64,000 nt of DNA from Anaerohabitans sp964387285 (GTDB lineage Bacteria; Zhuqueibacterota; Zhuqueibacteria; Residuimicrobiales; Residuimicrobiaceae): contig CAYLWO010000001.1 of assembly GCA_964387285.1 (NCBI GenBank), forward strand, positions 1-64,000, given 5' to 3'. Positions 53,859 through 62,261 of this stretch are shown piece by piece. How positions within the stretch are numbered: the first letter of the stretch is position 1; the number at the start of each line of letters is the position of its first letter. A program made the position numbers and the translations under genes. Under the pieces are notes generated by a model that worked only from the letters and a program-made list of their open reading frames with translations, was not told the origin of the DNA and ran no database searches.

Positions 53859-53935
53859 AACCTTGCGAAGATTTTCTAAAAGTAAGCTGAAGGCAGAAAG
53901 ACGATTTTGCTTATTTGGTAAACCTTCGCAAGGTT
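53859..53935. repeat. Palindromic repeat with arms split by an insert
   Basis: AACCTTGCGAAG at 53859-53870 and CTTCGCAAGGTT at 53924-53935 are exact complements separated by about 53 bases. The right arm reaches the folD stop codon. The organisation (paired termini around an unrelated core) differs from the compact copies and resembles a small mobile-element-like unit. Confidence 0.65.
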
Positions 53936-54806
53936 ACCTATTTGACGCGGCTTGTACCGTGTTGTGCATAAGCATGGCAATGGTCATGGGACCCACGCCG
54001 CCCGGCACCGGGGTTATGGCCGCGACTTTTTTTTCCACGCCGTTAAAATCCACATCGCCGGTTAAACGGTAGCCTTTGGCGCTGCCGGGGTCGTCCATGC
54101 GATTCACACCGACATCGATAATGACGCTTCCCTCCCGCACCATTTCCGCGGTGATCGTGTTGGCCTTTCCGGAGGCCACCACCAAAATATCCGCTTGTCT
54201 GCTGAAATAGGCAATGTCCGGCGTTGCGGTGTGACACAGAGTCACGGTGGCATTGGCGCCTGCTTTTTTCTGTGCCAACATCATGGCCAGGGGCATGCCG
54301 ACAATGCTGCTGCGTCCGACTATCACCACGTGTTTTCCGCCGGGATCGTAGCCTTCGCGCAACAACAGCTGTTGAATGCCAGCCGGCGTGCAGGGTAAAA
54401 AGCACTCTTCACCGACAGCTAATCGTCCACGGTTTACCGGGTGAAACCCATCCACATCTTTCTCCGGCGAGATGGTTTCAATAACCCGTTTTGTCGAAAT
54501 GTGCTTCGGCAGCGGCAGTTGGACGAGAATGCCGTGCACGGATGAGTCGTTATTCAAACCAAGGATCAAATCCAGCAATTCTTTTTCACTCAGAGCCGCC
54601 TCTTTGTGCACGGTTGCGGATTTGATGCCGAGCTGTTCACAGGCTTTTTGCTTGCGTCCCACATAGACCTGAGACGCCGGATCATCGCCGACAAGAATGA
54701 CGACGAGATGCGGGTCAACTCCTGCTGATTTCAGAGCGGCCACCCGGATTGCGGTCTCTGCCGTGATCTGTTGTGCGATTTTATTGCCGTCGATGATTTT
54801 GGCCAA
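53934..54806 (-). CDS. folD: Methylenetetrahydrofolate dehydrogenase/cyclohydrolase
   Basis: A 290-residue bifunctional folate enzyme. Motifs: VILVGDDPASQVYVGRKQKACEQLGI with the catalytic Lys of the Y-x-x-x-K pair, GILVQLPLPKH, PEKDVDGFHPVNRGRL, PCTPAGIQQLL, VVIVGRSSIVGMPLAMML (NADP site), and the C-terminal ITPVPGGVGPMTIAMLMHNTV. The length is normal. It lies downstream of ymdB and rny in the same direction, giving the conserved rny-ymdB-folD order. Confidence 0.96.
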   Translation of the reverse strand: MAKIIDGNKIAQQITAETAIRVAALKSAGVDPHLVVILVGDDPASQVYVGRKQKACEQLGIKSATVHKEAALSEKELLDLILGLNNDSSVHGILVQLPLPKHISTKRVIETISPEKDVDGFHPVNRGRLAVGEECFLPCTPAGIQQLLLREGYDPGGKHVVIVGRSSIVGMPLAMMLAQKKAGANATVTLCHTATPDIAYFSRQADILVVASGKANTITAEMVREGSVIIDVGVNRMDDPGSAKGYRLTGDVDFNGVEKKVAAITPVPGGVGPMTIAMLMHNTVQAASNR

Positions 54807-54845
54807 GTGAATAAATCCTTATGGTAACACATTCATCAGAATTAA

Positions 54846-54857
54846 AACCTTCGCAAG
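54846..54857. repeat. Half-copy of the palindromic repeat
   Basis: A single AACCTTCGCAAG-type arm at 54846-54857 in the folD-ymdB intergenic space, without a matching left arm nearby. It may be a decayed or partially deleted member of the CCTTGCGAAGG family. Confidence 0.45.
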
Positions 54858-54864
54858 GCTACAT

Positions 54865-55659
54865 TCAGGGTAAATTAATGCGGCTGATTTTCAGCGCTTT
54901 GCCGCTCATCACATCTATTTGTACAACGGCGCCGTTAAAACGATTATTGGCAGAAGCAGGACGATATTTTTCCGGTATCTGCTTCATAAATCGCTTGATG
55001 GCGACCTGGGTATCCAATCCGATAACCGAATCAAAAGGTCCGGTCATTCCCGCATCGGTTAAATAAGCGGTTCCCAACGGCAATATCCGTTCATCGGCCG
55101 TTTGCACATGAGTATGCGTGCCGATGACCGCGCTCACTTTGCCGTCCAGATGCCACGCCAAGGCCAATTTCTCAGCGGTGGCTTCTGCATGCATATCCAG
55201 AATAATGACGGCCGTTTTTTCACGGAGACGATCAATCTCTTCACTGCAACGTCTGAACGGACAATCGATGGGATACATAAATGTGCGTCCCTGTGCATTC
55301 ATGACGCCAACCAGAACGCCGCTGCTGGTGGTAACGGTCGTCACGCCTTTGCCCGGCGCGTCCGGCGGATAATTTAGCGGACGTAGCACGCGGTTGCTGG
55401 TATCCAGATAATGCCGAAAAGCGGCATTGCTCCAAACATGATTGCCGCCTGTAATGACGTCAACGCCAAGTGAGAATAACTGTTTGGCCAAAGGCTCCGT
55501 GATGCCGTTGCCTGCATCTAAATTTTCACCATTTGCAATGCACAGATCGATCTGATGTGTTTTTTTTATCCCAGCCAACAATCCGGCAACGAGATCCATC
55601 CCGGATCTTCCGATAATGTCGGCGATAAACAGGACAGTTACTGTTTTTGCTTCGGCCAA
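54865..55659 (-). CDS. YmdB/TIGR00282-family metallophosphoesterase
   Basis: A 264-residue calcineurin-like phosphodiesterase, in known homologues a 2',3'-cyclic nucleotide phosphodiesterase. Motifs: VLFIADIIGRSGMDLV, CIANGENLDAGNGIT, DVITGGNHVWSN, RPLNYPPDAPGKG, ILDMHAEATAEKLALAWHLDGKVSAVIGTHTHVQTAD and AYLTDAGMTGPFDSVIG. The start chosen is a TTG at 55659, with AGGG six bases upstream; a TTG at 55704 would lie in a palindromic repeat. It follows rny, as in many bacteria, and precedes folD. Confidence 0.9.
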   Translation of the reverse strand: MAEAKTVTVLFIADIIGRSGMDLVAGLLAGIKKTHQIDLCIANGENLDAGNGITEPLAKQLFSLGVDVITGGNHVWSNAAFRHYLDTSNRVLRPLNYPPDAPGKGVTTVTTSSGVLVGVMNAQGRTFMYPIDCPFRRCSEEIDRLREKTAVIILDMHAEATAEKLALAWHLDGKVSAVIGTHTHVQTADERILPLGTAYLTDAGMTGPFDSVIGLDTQVAIKRFMKQIPEKYRPASANNRFNGAVVQIDVMSGKALKISRINLP

Positions 55660-55704
55660 TATTTTCCCTAATCCTGAATTAAGCGATCTGTGACCGACAA
55701 GCAA

Positions 55705-55733
55705 CCTTGCGCAGGATTCAAACCTTCGCCAGG
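55705..55733. repeat. Palindromic repeat, diverged copy
   Basis: CCTTGCGCAGGATT and AAACCTTCGCCAGG show the same arm structure with mismatches (expected CCTTGCGAAGGTTT and its complement). It lies between the ymdB start and the rny stop. Confidence 0.6.
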
Positions 55734-55813
55734 AGTGTACACTCGCTCAATTCAGGTTAATATAAATGTTTTACGGTAAGTATCAAAGATAATTTTTGTT
55801 ACAGACCATTGTC

Positions 55814-57373
55814 CTATTTCGCGTAATTTACCGCGCGATACTCGCGAATAACCGTAACCTTGATCTGGCCGGGATATTCCATCTCGCTTTGTATTTTTTC
55901 AGCAATGTCAGAAGCCAGTTGATCCGACAAGGCGTCATCGATCTTGTCGTGTTCCGCGATGACGCGAATCTCACGGCCGGCCTGAATAGCATACGCTTTA
56001 GCCACGCCGGAAAATGATTTAGCCAAACCTTCCAAAGTGTCCAGCCGTTTAATGTAGGATTCCAATGTTTCACGACGTGCACCGGGACGAGACCCGCTGA
56101 TGGCATCGGCAGCCATGACCAGAACCGAAATAGGCGAGGTGATTTCGATATCTTCGTGATGGGATGCAATGGCATTTTGCACCACCGGACCTTCGCCGTA
56201 TTTGCGCGCCACCTCAACGCCAATTTGGGTATGTGTGCCGTCGGTAAACCGATCTATTGCTTTGCCGATATCGTGCAACAGAGCAGCGCGTTTGGCCAGA
56301 TTGCCGTCCAGCCCCAAACTAGCGGCCATTAAACCGCATAGATAAGAAACCTCAATCGAGTGCTGCAGAACGTTTTGTCCGTAGCTGGTGCGGAATTTCA
56401 GTTTACCCAACAGCTTGACCAACTCTGGATGCATGCTGGCAATGCCGCATTCCAACAGAGCCTGTTCACCATCTTCCAGCAGATTCTCTTCCATTTCCTG
56501 CTTGACTTTTTCCACCAACTCTTCGATGCGGGTCGGATGAATGCGTCCATCCGCCACCAACCGTTCCAGAGCCACCCTGGCGATTTCGCGGCGGAAAGGA
56601 TCAAAGCCGGACAAAACCACCGCTTCCGGCGTATCGTCCACTATGACTTCCACGCCGGTCGCTTGTTCAAAAGAACGGATGTTGCGACCTTCGCGACCGA
56701 TGATGCGTCCTTTCATTTCATCGCTGGGCAGGTTGACCACCGAAACCGTTGTTTCCGTCGAATGATCGGCTGCGGTGCGTTGAATCGCCTGGATGATGAT
56801 CTCTTTGGCCTCGCGATTTGCAGTCTGGCGTGCACGATCCTTGATCTCTTTAACCAGTTGCGCCGCTTCCTGTTTCGCCTTTTCGCTGAGGTTTTGTATC
56901 AGAATGCGTTTGGCTTCATCCTGAGAAATGCCGCTGATTTTTTCCAGTCTGCGGGATTGTTCTTCAATGATGCTTTCAATTTCCGCTTCACGCCGACTGC
57001 TTTTTTCTTCACGCTGTTTGAGTTCGCCTTCCTTATCGTCCAGATCCTTTTCTTTCTTGGTCAACAAATCGTGGCGACGGTCGAGATTCAATTCTCGTGA
57101 ATTCAGTTTATTCTCAACCTTGCTTAACTCGTTACGGCGGACCTTGGTTTCGTTTTCAAAATTTTGTTTTAAGCGAAGCCATTCGTCTTTGGCTTCCAGT
57201 TGTTTTTCTTTTTTTAAGTTTTCCGCTTCTTTTTTCGCGTCGGCAATAATACGTTCCGCCGTTTGTTCGGCATTCTTTACCTTGCTGCGACCGATGTGAC
57301 GGGAGGTTAACCAGCCTACGATCAACGCGATGAGACCAACGGCAAAAGCAATAAAGAGCGTCGTACTGCTCAT
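55814..57373 (-). CDS. rny: Ribonuclease Y
   Basis: A 519-residue membrane-anchored endoribonuclease. Order: N-terminal membrane segment (about 5-25), a long coiled coil to about 190, a KH domain at about 205-270 (IIGREGRNIRSFEQATGVEVIVDDTPEAV) and an HD domain at about 335-430 (QHSIEVSYLCGLMA, LHDIGKAID with the HD metal pair, ASHHEDIE). It initiates mRNA decay in bacteria that use RNase Y. TCGGAGGGG-like purines (GGAGGGG) precede the ATG. The structured RNA at 57385 ends just upstream. Confidence 0.96.
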   Translation of the reverse strand: MSSTTLFIAFAVGLIALIVGWLTSRHIGRSKVKNAEQTAERIIADAKKEAENLKKEKQLEAKDEWLRLKQNFENETKVRRNELSKVENKLNSRELNLDRRHDLLTKKEKDLDDKEGELKQREEKSSRREAEIESIIEEQSRRLEKISGISQDEAKRILIQNLSEKAKQEAAQLVKEIKDRARQTANREAKEIIIQAIQRTAADHSTETTVSVVNLPSDEMKGRIIGREGRNIRSFEQATGVEVIVDDTPEAVVLSGFDPFRREIARVALERLVADGRIHPTRIEELVEKVKQEMEENLLEDGEQALLECGIASMHPELVKLLGKLKFRTSYGQNVLQHSIEVSYLCGLMAASLGLDGNLAKRAALLHDIGKAIDRFTDGTHTQIGVEVARKYGEGPVVQNAIASHHEDIEITSPISVLVMAADAISGSRPGARRETLESYIKRLDTLEGLAKSFSGVAKAYAIQAGREIRVIAEHDKIDDALSDQLASDIAEKIQSEMEYPGQIKVTVIREYRAVNYAK

Positions 57374-57384
57374 CTCCCCTCCAA

Positions 57385-57502
57385 ATAAAAAAACCCAGTA
57401 GCTGTCCGAATCCGATTATTCATATAACAACTCTTTTTCACCCTAAAAGCGACATCTCGCGATGCAGCGGTTACGGCAAAAATCTGGATTCGACTACCGG
57501 GT
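57385..57502 (-). ncRNA. Structured RNA between zapA and rny, 6S-like or terminator-leader
   Basis: On the minus strand, the 5' arm 57486-57502 (ACCCGGTAG, one extra base, CGAATCC) pairs with 57393-57413 (GGATTCG, five extra bases, CTACTGGGT) and is followed by seven T. Between the arms is a hairpin with a GNRA loop (CATC-GCGA-GATG) and two large unpaired strands, giving closing stem, central bubble and apical hairpin, a layout similar to 6S RNA. In proteobacteria 6S lies next to zapA. No clear promoter was found, so this may instead be the zapA transcript's terminator or an rny leader. Confidence 0.45.
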
Positions 57503-57539
57503 TGTGCAAACAAAATCAGAGAACGGGATTACCGGACGA

Positions 57540-57851
57540 TTACATTCCTCCGAATCCCGTATCCTCTTTAATGCCGGATTCTAATTTCTCGGTAAGTGTT
57601 TTTACCTTTTCTTCAAAGTTAACATGTCGCTTTTTCTGCACCTCTTTCTGATGCAGCAATTCATCGGTAATGTTGAGCGCCGCCAGGATGGCTATTTGAT
57701 GAACAGGCCTATTGGGTTTCGCTGCCTGCACCTCTTTCATTTTAGTATCAACATATTCCGCTATCCGCTTAACGTATTCCACATTCGCATCAACCTTTAA
57801 CGGATAATCGGTTCCGAAAATATTAACTTTGATGTTTTTATCACTACTCAT
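57540..57851 (-). CDS. zapA: Cell-division protein ZapA
   Basis: A 103-residue ZapA-family protein that stabilises FtsZ polymers. Start chosen at ATG 57851 (MSSDKNIKVNIFGTDYPLKV), matching the family N-terminus; an ATG at 57899 would add 16 residues atypical for ZapA. The N-terminal globular part is followed by VKRIAEYVDTKMKEVQ and a C-terminal coiled coil (QIAILAALNITDELLHQKEV). It lies downstream of a coiled-coil gene and upstream of rny. Confidence 0.85.
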   Translation of the reverse strand: MSSDKNIKVNIFGTDYPLKVDANVEYVKRIAEYVDTKMKEVQAAKPNRPVHQIAILAALNITDELLHQKEVQKKRHVNFEEKVKTLTEKLESGIKEDTGFGGM

Positions 57852-57911
57852 AAGAACCGGCTTTGTCAACGCGTCGAACGACCAGGTTTTACCGTACACA
57901 GGTGCGACGGA

Positions 57912-58205
57912 CTATCGCCCTTCCAAAACCTTAAGCTCATCCAATTTGGCGAGCATGGATTGGATACGGGTACGTAATTTGTCTTCCGTTTCTTTGTACT
58001 TTAACAAAATCGCTTCATCCGATTTTATCTTTTGTTCTTCAAGCGCCCGTTGTAATGTTTCTACTCGCAATTCGGATTCCGCAAATTTTGCCCTTATCTC
58101 TTTATTTTCTTCCTGCAGCGCGCGATTGCGTCGATGCAGTTCTGTAATCGTGCTCAGCGCGTCGTCAATACGCGCTTCCAGGATATCAAGTATATTTCGC
58201 TCCAC
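57912..58205 (-). CDS. Short coiled-coil protein, ZapB-like candidate
   Basis: A 97-residue protein that is almost entirely heptad-pattern coiled coil (ALSTITELHRRNRALQEENK, KFAESELRVETLQRALEEQK). Similar small coiled-coil proteins in this position between pheT and zapA are often annotated ZapB-like, which link ZapA to division. Coiled coils give weak similarity, so the assignment rests mainly on context. It starts nine bases downstream of the pheT stop. Confidence 0.65.
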   Translation of the reverse strand: MERNILDILEARIDDALSTITELHRRNRALQEENKEIRAKFAESELRVETLQRALEEQKIKSDEAILLKYKETEDKLRTRIQSMLAKLDELKVLEGR

Positions 58206-58214
58206 TGAATCCTC

Positions 58215-60605
58215 TTATCGCGGCCGTAATTCAACGGCCAAATGGTTTTTAAGGTGCGTTAAAATCGACTTGACCCATTGATCTACTTCATTGTCGTCTA
58301 ATGTACGTTCTTTTGAAGTAAAGGTCAAGGAAAAAGCGAGGCTCTTCTTGCCTTGCGGGACCTGCTCACCTTTATAAAAATCAAACAGATGAATGTTGCG
58401 CAGATAGGGTCCGCCCGATTGCTGTATGGCTGTTTCAATGTCAGCTACCGGTATGTCAACATCCGCCAGAAGCGCCAGATCGAACGGAATGGACGGGAAC
58501 CGGGGCACAGGTTCAAACGAACGTTTTACATTAAAAGTTTGATACAGTACTTCGAAATCAAGGATGAAGGTAAAAGCATCCTGGGTTTTCATCTTGAACT
58601 CTTCACAAAGCTCGCGACTCAACCTGCCAAACGTGCCGAGGAGCTGATCCCCTGCCCGGACGGCAATGCTCTCGCCATCCCACCATGGGTTGCTATCGGT
58701 GATATAGGCAAGATGGACGATGCCCAGTTTCTGCAAAAAGGCCGTAGCCAAACCTTTGATATCATAGAAATCGAATTCCGCCTCTTTCGTCGACCACGTC
58801 TGTTCCTGCCGTTTGCCGGCTAACAAGAGCACGATCTGCTTTTTCTCTTTGTATTCGTCGCCGATTTTCCATGCAACGTTGCCGATTTCAAACAGCCGCA
58901 GATTGCTGTTCTGTCGATTGCGATTATAGGCAGCGCTGGTCAGAATCGATATCAAGAGGTTCGGACGAAAAACGGATAATTCGGCGCTTAAAGGATTCAA
59001 CAGTTCCACCACCTGCGCATTTTCAGGCAAAAACATCTTGGCCATTTGCGGTGTGACCAAACTTAAAGACACCGTCTCTTTTAAACCTAAACCGCTCAAG
59101 ATCGTACGCAAACGGTCGTTAAAGGCAATGCGTTCATTGGCCGGCTGCAGCTGATTTATCCACGCTGTCTGCGCCTCGGGAATCTGATCATAGCCGTACA
59201 AGCGACCGATTTCTTCTACAATATCGATCTCGCGGGTCAAATCAGGTCGAAAAGTCGGGATCGACAAATCCAATCGATCTCCCTGCTGCCGACTGATGAT
59301 AATTTCCAAAGGTTTCAGGATGGAAATCATTTTCTTTTTGGAAATATCAGCGCCCAACAAACGGTTGATCTTTTTTACGGATACAGGAATTTTTACCGGT
59401 CGAATTTTTACCGGATATTCATCATTGGCCGCATCCACCAATTGCGCGTCAGCCAGATCAACCAACAATTCGGCGGCCCTGTTCAAGGCATCCATGGTGC
59501 CATTAGGATTCGCACCGCGTTCAAAACGCCGGGAAGATTCGGTACTCTGACTCAATTTTTTGCTCGTGCGACGAATACTGGTGGGCTCAAAATAAGCGCT
59601 TTCCAAATATACGGTCCGGGTATCGGACTGGACTTCTGAATTCTGCCCACCCATGACGCCGGCCAGAGCCACCGGCTTGACGCCGTCGCAGATAAGGCAC
59701 ATTTCTTTATCCAACTCGTGCTCTTGACCGTCCAAGGTCACAAATTTTTCATTGGGTTTGGCAACCCGAACGCGGATTTCGTGCTTTTCCAGCATGCGCC
59801 AATCAAAGGCATGTAACGGTTGTCCGGTTTCCAGCATGACATAATTGGTAACATCGACAACATTGTTGATGGAACGCATACCGCTTGTGAACAACCGATA
59901 CGCCATCCAAAACGGCGCTGGCCGCATCACCAGGTTTTCCAGCAGCCGACCGGAATAACGCCCACAGTGCTTCGGGCTCTGTATCTTAACTTTCATCCTG
60001 GCTTTTTTTTGCGCCATCGGTTTGGGTAAAATCGGTTTGCGACAACGCAACGGCTTGCCGGTCATGGCGCTGATTTCACGGGCTAAACCGATAATGCTCA
60101 GACAATCCGGCCGGTTGGGCGTTATGAAAACATCGAGCACATAATCGTCCTTGCCGACAATCTGCAAAAGATCTGTACCTGGCTTAACGTCATCGGGTAG
60201 AATCATCAAACCGTCTGCGCGCTCCGATAGTTCTAACTCTGCCTCAGAACAGAGCATGCCATGGCTTTCAATGCCGCGGATTTCCCGTTTTTCCATTTTC
60301 GTTCCATCGCAGAGTTGGGCGCCGGGCCCGGCTAACGCCGCCGTTATGCCCTGCGCAGCATTAGGAGCTCCGCAAACGACCTGAAGTTTTGTCTTGCCGG
60401 CATCGACCTGGCATATGGTCAGACGATCGGATTTGGGGTGGGGTTCGCAGGCAATGATTCGACCCGCCACAATACCGGAAAAACGACGCGGCAAGCGCTC
60501 GCAACTCTCCACCTCTAAACCAGCCATTGTCAACCTATCGGCCAGTTCTTGTGCAGGTAGAGTAATATCAACGAATTCTTTTAACCAGCTGAGTGTAGCT
60601 TTCAA
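58215..60605 (-). CDS. pheT: Phenylalanyl-tRNA synthetase beta subunit
   Basis: A 796-residue subunit. Domains: N-terminal tRNA-binding/OB region (GIVAGRIIACEPHPKSDRL, ICQVDAGKTKLQVVCGAPN), B3/B4 editing region (ESHGMLCSEAELELSE upstream; SRRFERGANPNGTMDALNRA), B5 (PTFRPDLTREIDIVEEIGRLYGYD) and the C-terminal ferredoxin-fold anticodon-binding domain (PRFPSIPFDLALLAD, FTSKERTLDDNEV). The length is normal. It follows pheS with 13 bases between. Confidence 0.97.
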   Translation of the reverse strand: MKATLSWLKEFVDITLPAQELADRLTMAGLEVESCERLPRRFSGIVAGRIIACEPHPKSDRLTICQVDAGKTKLQVVCGAPNAAQGITAALAGPGAQLCDGTKMEKREIRGIESHGMLCSEAELELSERADGLMILPDDVKPGTDLLQIVGKDDYVLDVFITPNRPDCLSIIGLAREISAMTGKPLRCRKPILPKPMAQKKARMKVKIQSPKHCGRYSGRLLENLVMRPAPFWMAYRLFTSGMRSINNVVDVTNYVMLETGQPLHAFDWRMLEKHEIRVRVAKPNEKFVTLDGQEHELDKEMCLICDGVKPVALAGVMGGQNSEVQSDTRTVYLESAYFEPTSIRRTSKKLSQSTESSRRFERGANPNGTMDALNRAAELLVDLADAQLVDAANDEYPVKIRPVKIPVSVKKINRLLGADISKKKMISILKPLEIIISRQQGDRLDLSIPTFRPDLTREIDIVEEIGRLYGYDQIPEAQTAWINQLQPANERIAFNDRLRTILSGLGLKETVSLSLVTPQMAKMFLPENAQVVELLNPLSAELSVFRPNLLISILTSAAYNRNRQNSNLRLFEIGNVAWKIGDEYKEKKQIVLLLAGKRQEQTWSTKEAEFDFYDIKGLATAFLQKLGIVHLAYITDSNPWWDGESIAVRAGDQLLGTFGRLSRELCEEFKMKTQDAFTFILDFEVLYQTFNVKRSFEPVPRFPSIPFDLALLADVDIPVADIETAIQQSGGPYLRNIHLFDFYKGEQVPQGKKSLAFSLTFTSKERTLDDNEVDQWVKSILTHLKNHLAVELRPR

Positions 60606-60618
60606 GATTAAAGCCCGT

Positions 60619-61647
60619 TTAGAATTGATCCAGGAATCTTACATCATTATCGTAGAAATAGCGAATATCGGTAATCTGATACTTTAACATGGCCAGGCGT
60701 TCAACACCCATGCCAAAAGCGTAACCCGAATAGGTTTCCGGGTCATAGTCGACAAAACCGAAAACCGCCGGATTGACCATGCCGGCGCCGGAAATTTCGA
60801 TCCATCCTGTGCCCTTGCACACGCGACATCCTTTACCGTGGCAGATGAAACAGGAAAAATCGTATTCCGCGCTTGGTTCGGTAAATGGGAAAAAGCTTGG
60901 TCGAAACCGCACCTTGACATTTTCATCAAACATTTTTTTCGCAAAGGCGGCAACGGTGCCCTTTAAATCGGCGAAAGAGACGCCGCGATCCACATATAAT
61001 CCCTCCACCTGATGAAACGTGGGTGAATGGGTGGCGTCAGGCGTGTCTTTGCGGAAACAGCGGCCCGGAGCAATCATGCGCACCGGTGGTTTTTGCTTTT
61101 CCATGGTGCGAATCTGCACCGGCGAGGTATGTGTGCGCAATACGTATTGTCCGTCCAGGTAAAAAGTGTCCTGCATATCGCGCGATGGATGATAGGCCGG
61201 CATATTCAGGGCATCAAAATTGTAATAGCCCAATTCAATCTCCGGACCTTCTTCGATGCGAAAACCCATGCCGGTAAAAATGGTTTTAATTTCATCCATC
61301 ACTTGCAATAAGGGATGCAAGCCGCCCAACGCGGGCATACGGCCGGGAAGCGTGGGATCGAAAAGACCAATGGATTTAGGTTGACGATCAGCGCCGGCAG
61401 CGCGCGCTTGAATCTTTTCTTCAAACGTTTTTTTAAGACGATTCAGTTCAGCGCCGATTTGCGGCCGTTCCGAAGCATCCAGTTTACCCATCCAGGAAAA
61501 GAGCTCCTGCACTTTGCCTTTGCGGCTGGTGTAGACGATTTTGAGTTGCTCCAGTTGCTGGCGATCTTGCGCAGCCAGCAACTGGGAGTCAAATTCGAGT
61601 TCTGTTTTCTGAATCAGCGAAAGTATTTCTGCGAATTTTTCTGTCAT
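60619..61647 (-). CDS. pheS: Phenylalanyl-tRNA synthetase alpha subunit
   Basis: A 342-residue catalytic subunit. Class II motifs: motif 2 region MIAPGRCFRKDTPDATHSPTFHQVEG and motif 3 GYAFGMGVERLAMLKYQI, plus FRPSFFPFTEPSAEYDF. The N-terminal coiled-coil arm precedes them. A CxxC...CxxC zinc-like element (CFICHGKGCRVCKGTGW) is present in the catalytic part, a variant found in some lineages. The start is ATG 61647; a longer in-frame start at 61704 runs into rplT. Next to rplT and pheT. Confidence 0.96.
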   Translation of the reverse strand: MTEKFAEILSLIQKTELEFDSQLLAAQDRQQLEQLKIVYTSRKGKVQELFSWMGKLDASERPQIGAELNRLKKTFEEKIQARAAGADRQPKSIGLFDPTLPGRMPALGGLHPLLQVMDEIKTIFTGMGFRIEEGPEIELGYYNFDALNMPAYHPSRDMQDTFYLDGQYVLRTHTSPVQIRTMEKQKPPVRMIAPGRCFRKDTPDATHSPTFHQVEGLYVDRGVSFADLKGTVAAFAKKMFDENVKVRFRPSFFPFTEPSAEYDFSCFICHGKGCRVCKGTGWIEISGAGMVNPAVFGFVDYDPETYSGYAFGMGVERLAMLKYQITDIRYFYDNDVRFLDQF

Positions 61648-61657
61648 GTTTTCCGTC

Positions 61658-62005
61658 TTATGACTTGGCCGTGTTAACCAGTTCCTGAAAAGTCGGTAAA
61701 TCATGCACCGCCAGGTCCGCCAGGACTTTGCGGTTAATGTCGATATTGTGCTTTTTCAACCCGTCGATCATCGTAGAGTAACTCATTCCAAACATCCGGG
61801 CTGCCGCGTTGATGCGCACAATCCACAAACTACGAAATTCGCGTCTTCTAGCTCTGCGATCGCGGTAGGCGTAAGCCAATCCTTTTTCGACCTGTTCTTT
61901 GGCAGATCTCCAAAGGCGGCTTTTACCGCCCCAATAGCCTTTAGCGGCTTTCATATACTTGTTTCGACGGTGACGCGTTACGACCGGCGAATGTGATCTT
62001 GGCAT
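61658..62005 (-). CDS. rplT: Ribosomal protein L20
   Basis: A 115-residue ribosomal protein with KAAKGYWGGKSRLWRSAKEQ, YRDRRARRREFRSLWIVRIN and FGMSYSTMIDGL, the standard L20 pattern. In other bacteria L20 represses its own operon by binding a leader. It lies in the infC-rpmI-rplT order, ten bases before pheS. Confidence 0.97.
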   Translation of the reverse strand: MPRSHSPVVTRHRRNKYMKAAKGYWGGKSRLWRSAKEQVEKGLAYAYRDRRARRREFRSLWIVRINAAARMFGMSYSTMIDGLKKHNIDINRKVLADLAVHDLPTFQELVNTAKS

Positions 62006-62039
62006 AACTCCTCCAAAAAGTAAAAAAGTGTAAATTGAA

Positions 62040-62234
62040 TCAGGCGGTGATCATTCTTTTGACTCGTCCCTGATCCGCCGCCTCGATAATATCCGTGCGG
62101 CGAAGGTTGCGTTTGCGTTTACTTGTTTTTTTGGTCAAGATGTGTCTTTTATAAGCATGATTGCTGCGCACCTTGCCCGTGCCCGTGAGTCGAAAACGCT
62201 TTTTCGCCGCACGGTTTGTTTTCTTTTTCGGCAT
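62040..62234 (-). CDS. rpmI: Ribosomal protein L35
   Basis: A 64-residue ribosomal protein with the conserved MPKKKTNRAAKKRFRLTGTG start and SNHAYKRHILTKKTSKRKRN core. It sits between infC and rplT as expected. Confidence 0.97.
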   Translation of the reverse strand: MPKKKTNRAAKKRFRLTGTGKVRSNHAYKRHILTKKTSKRKRNLRRTDIIEAADQGRVKRMITA

Positions 62235-62261
62235 GATTAATCCTCTTGTTAGTGATTGTGG

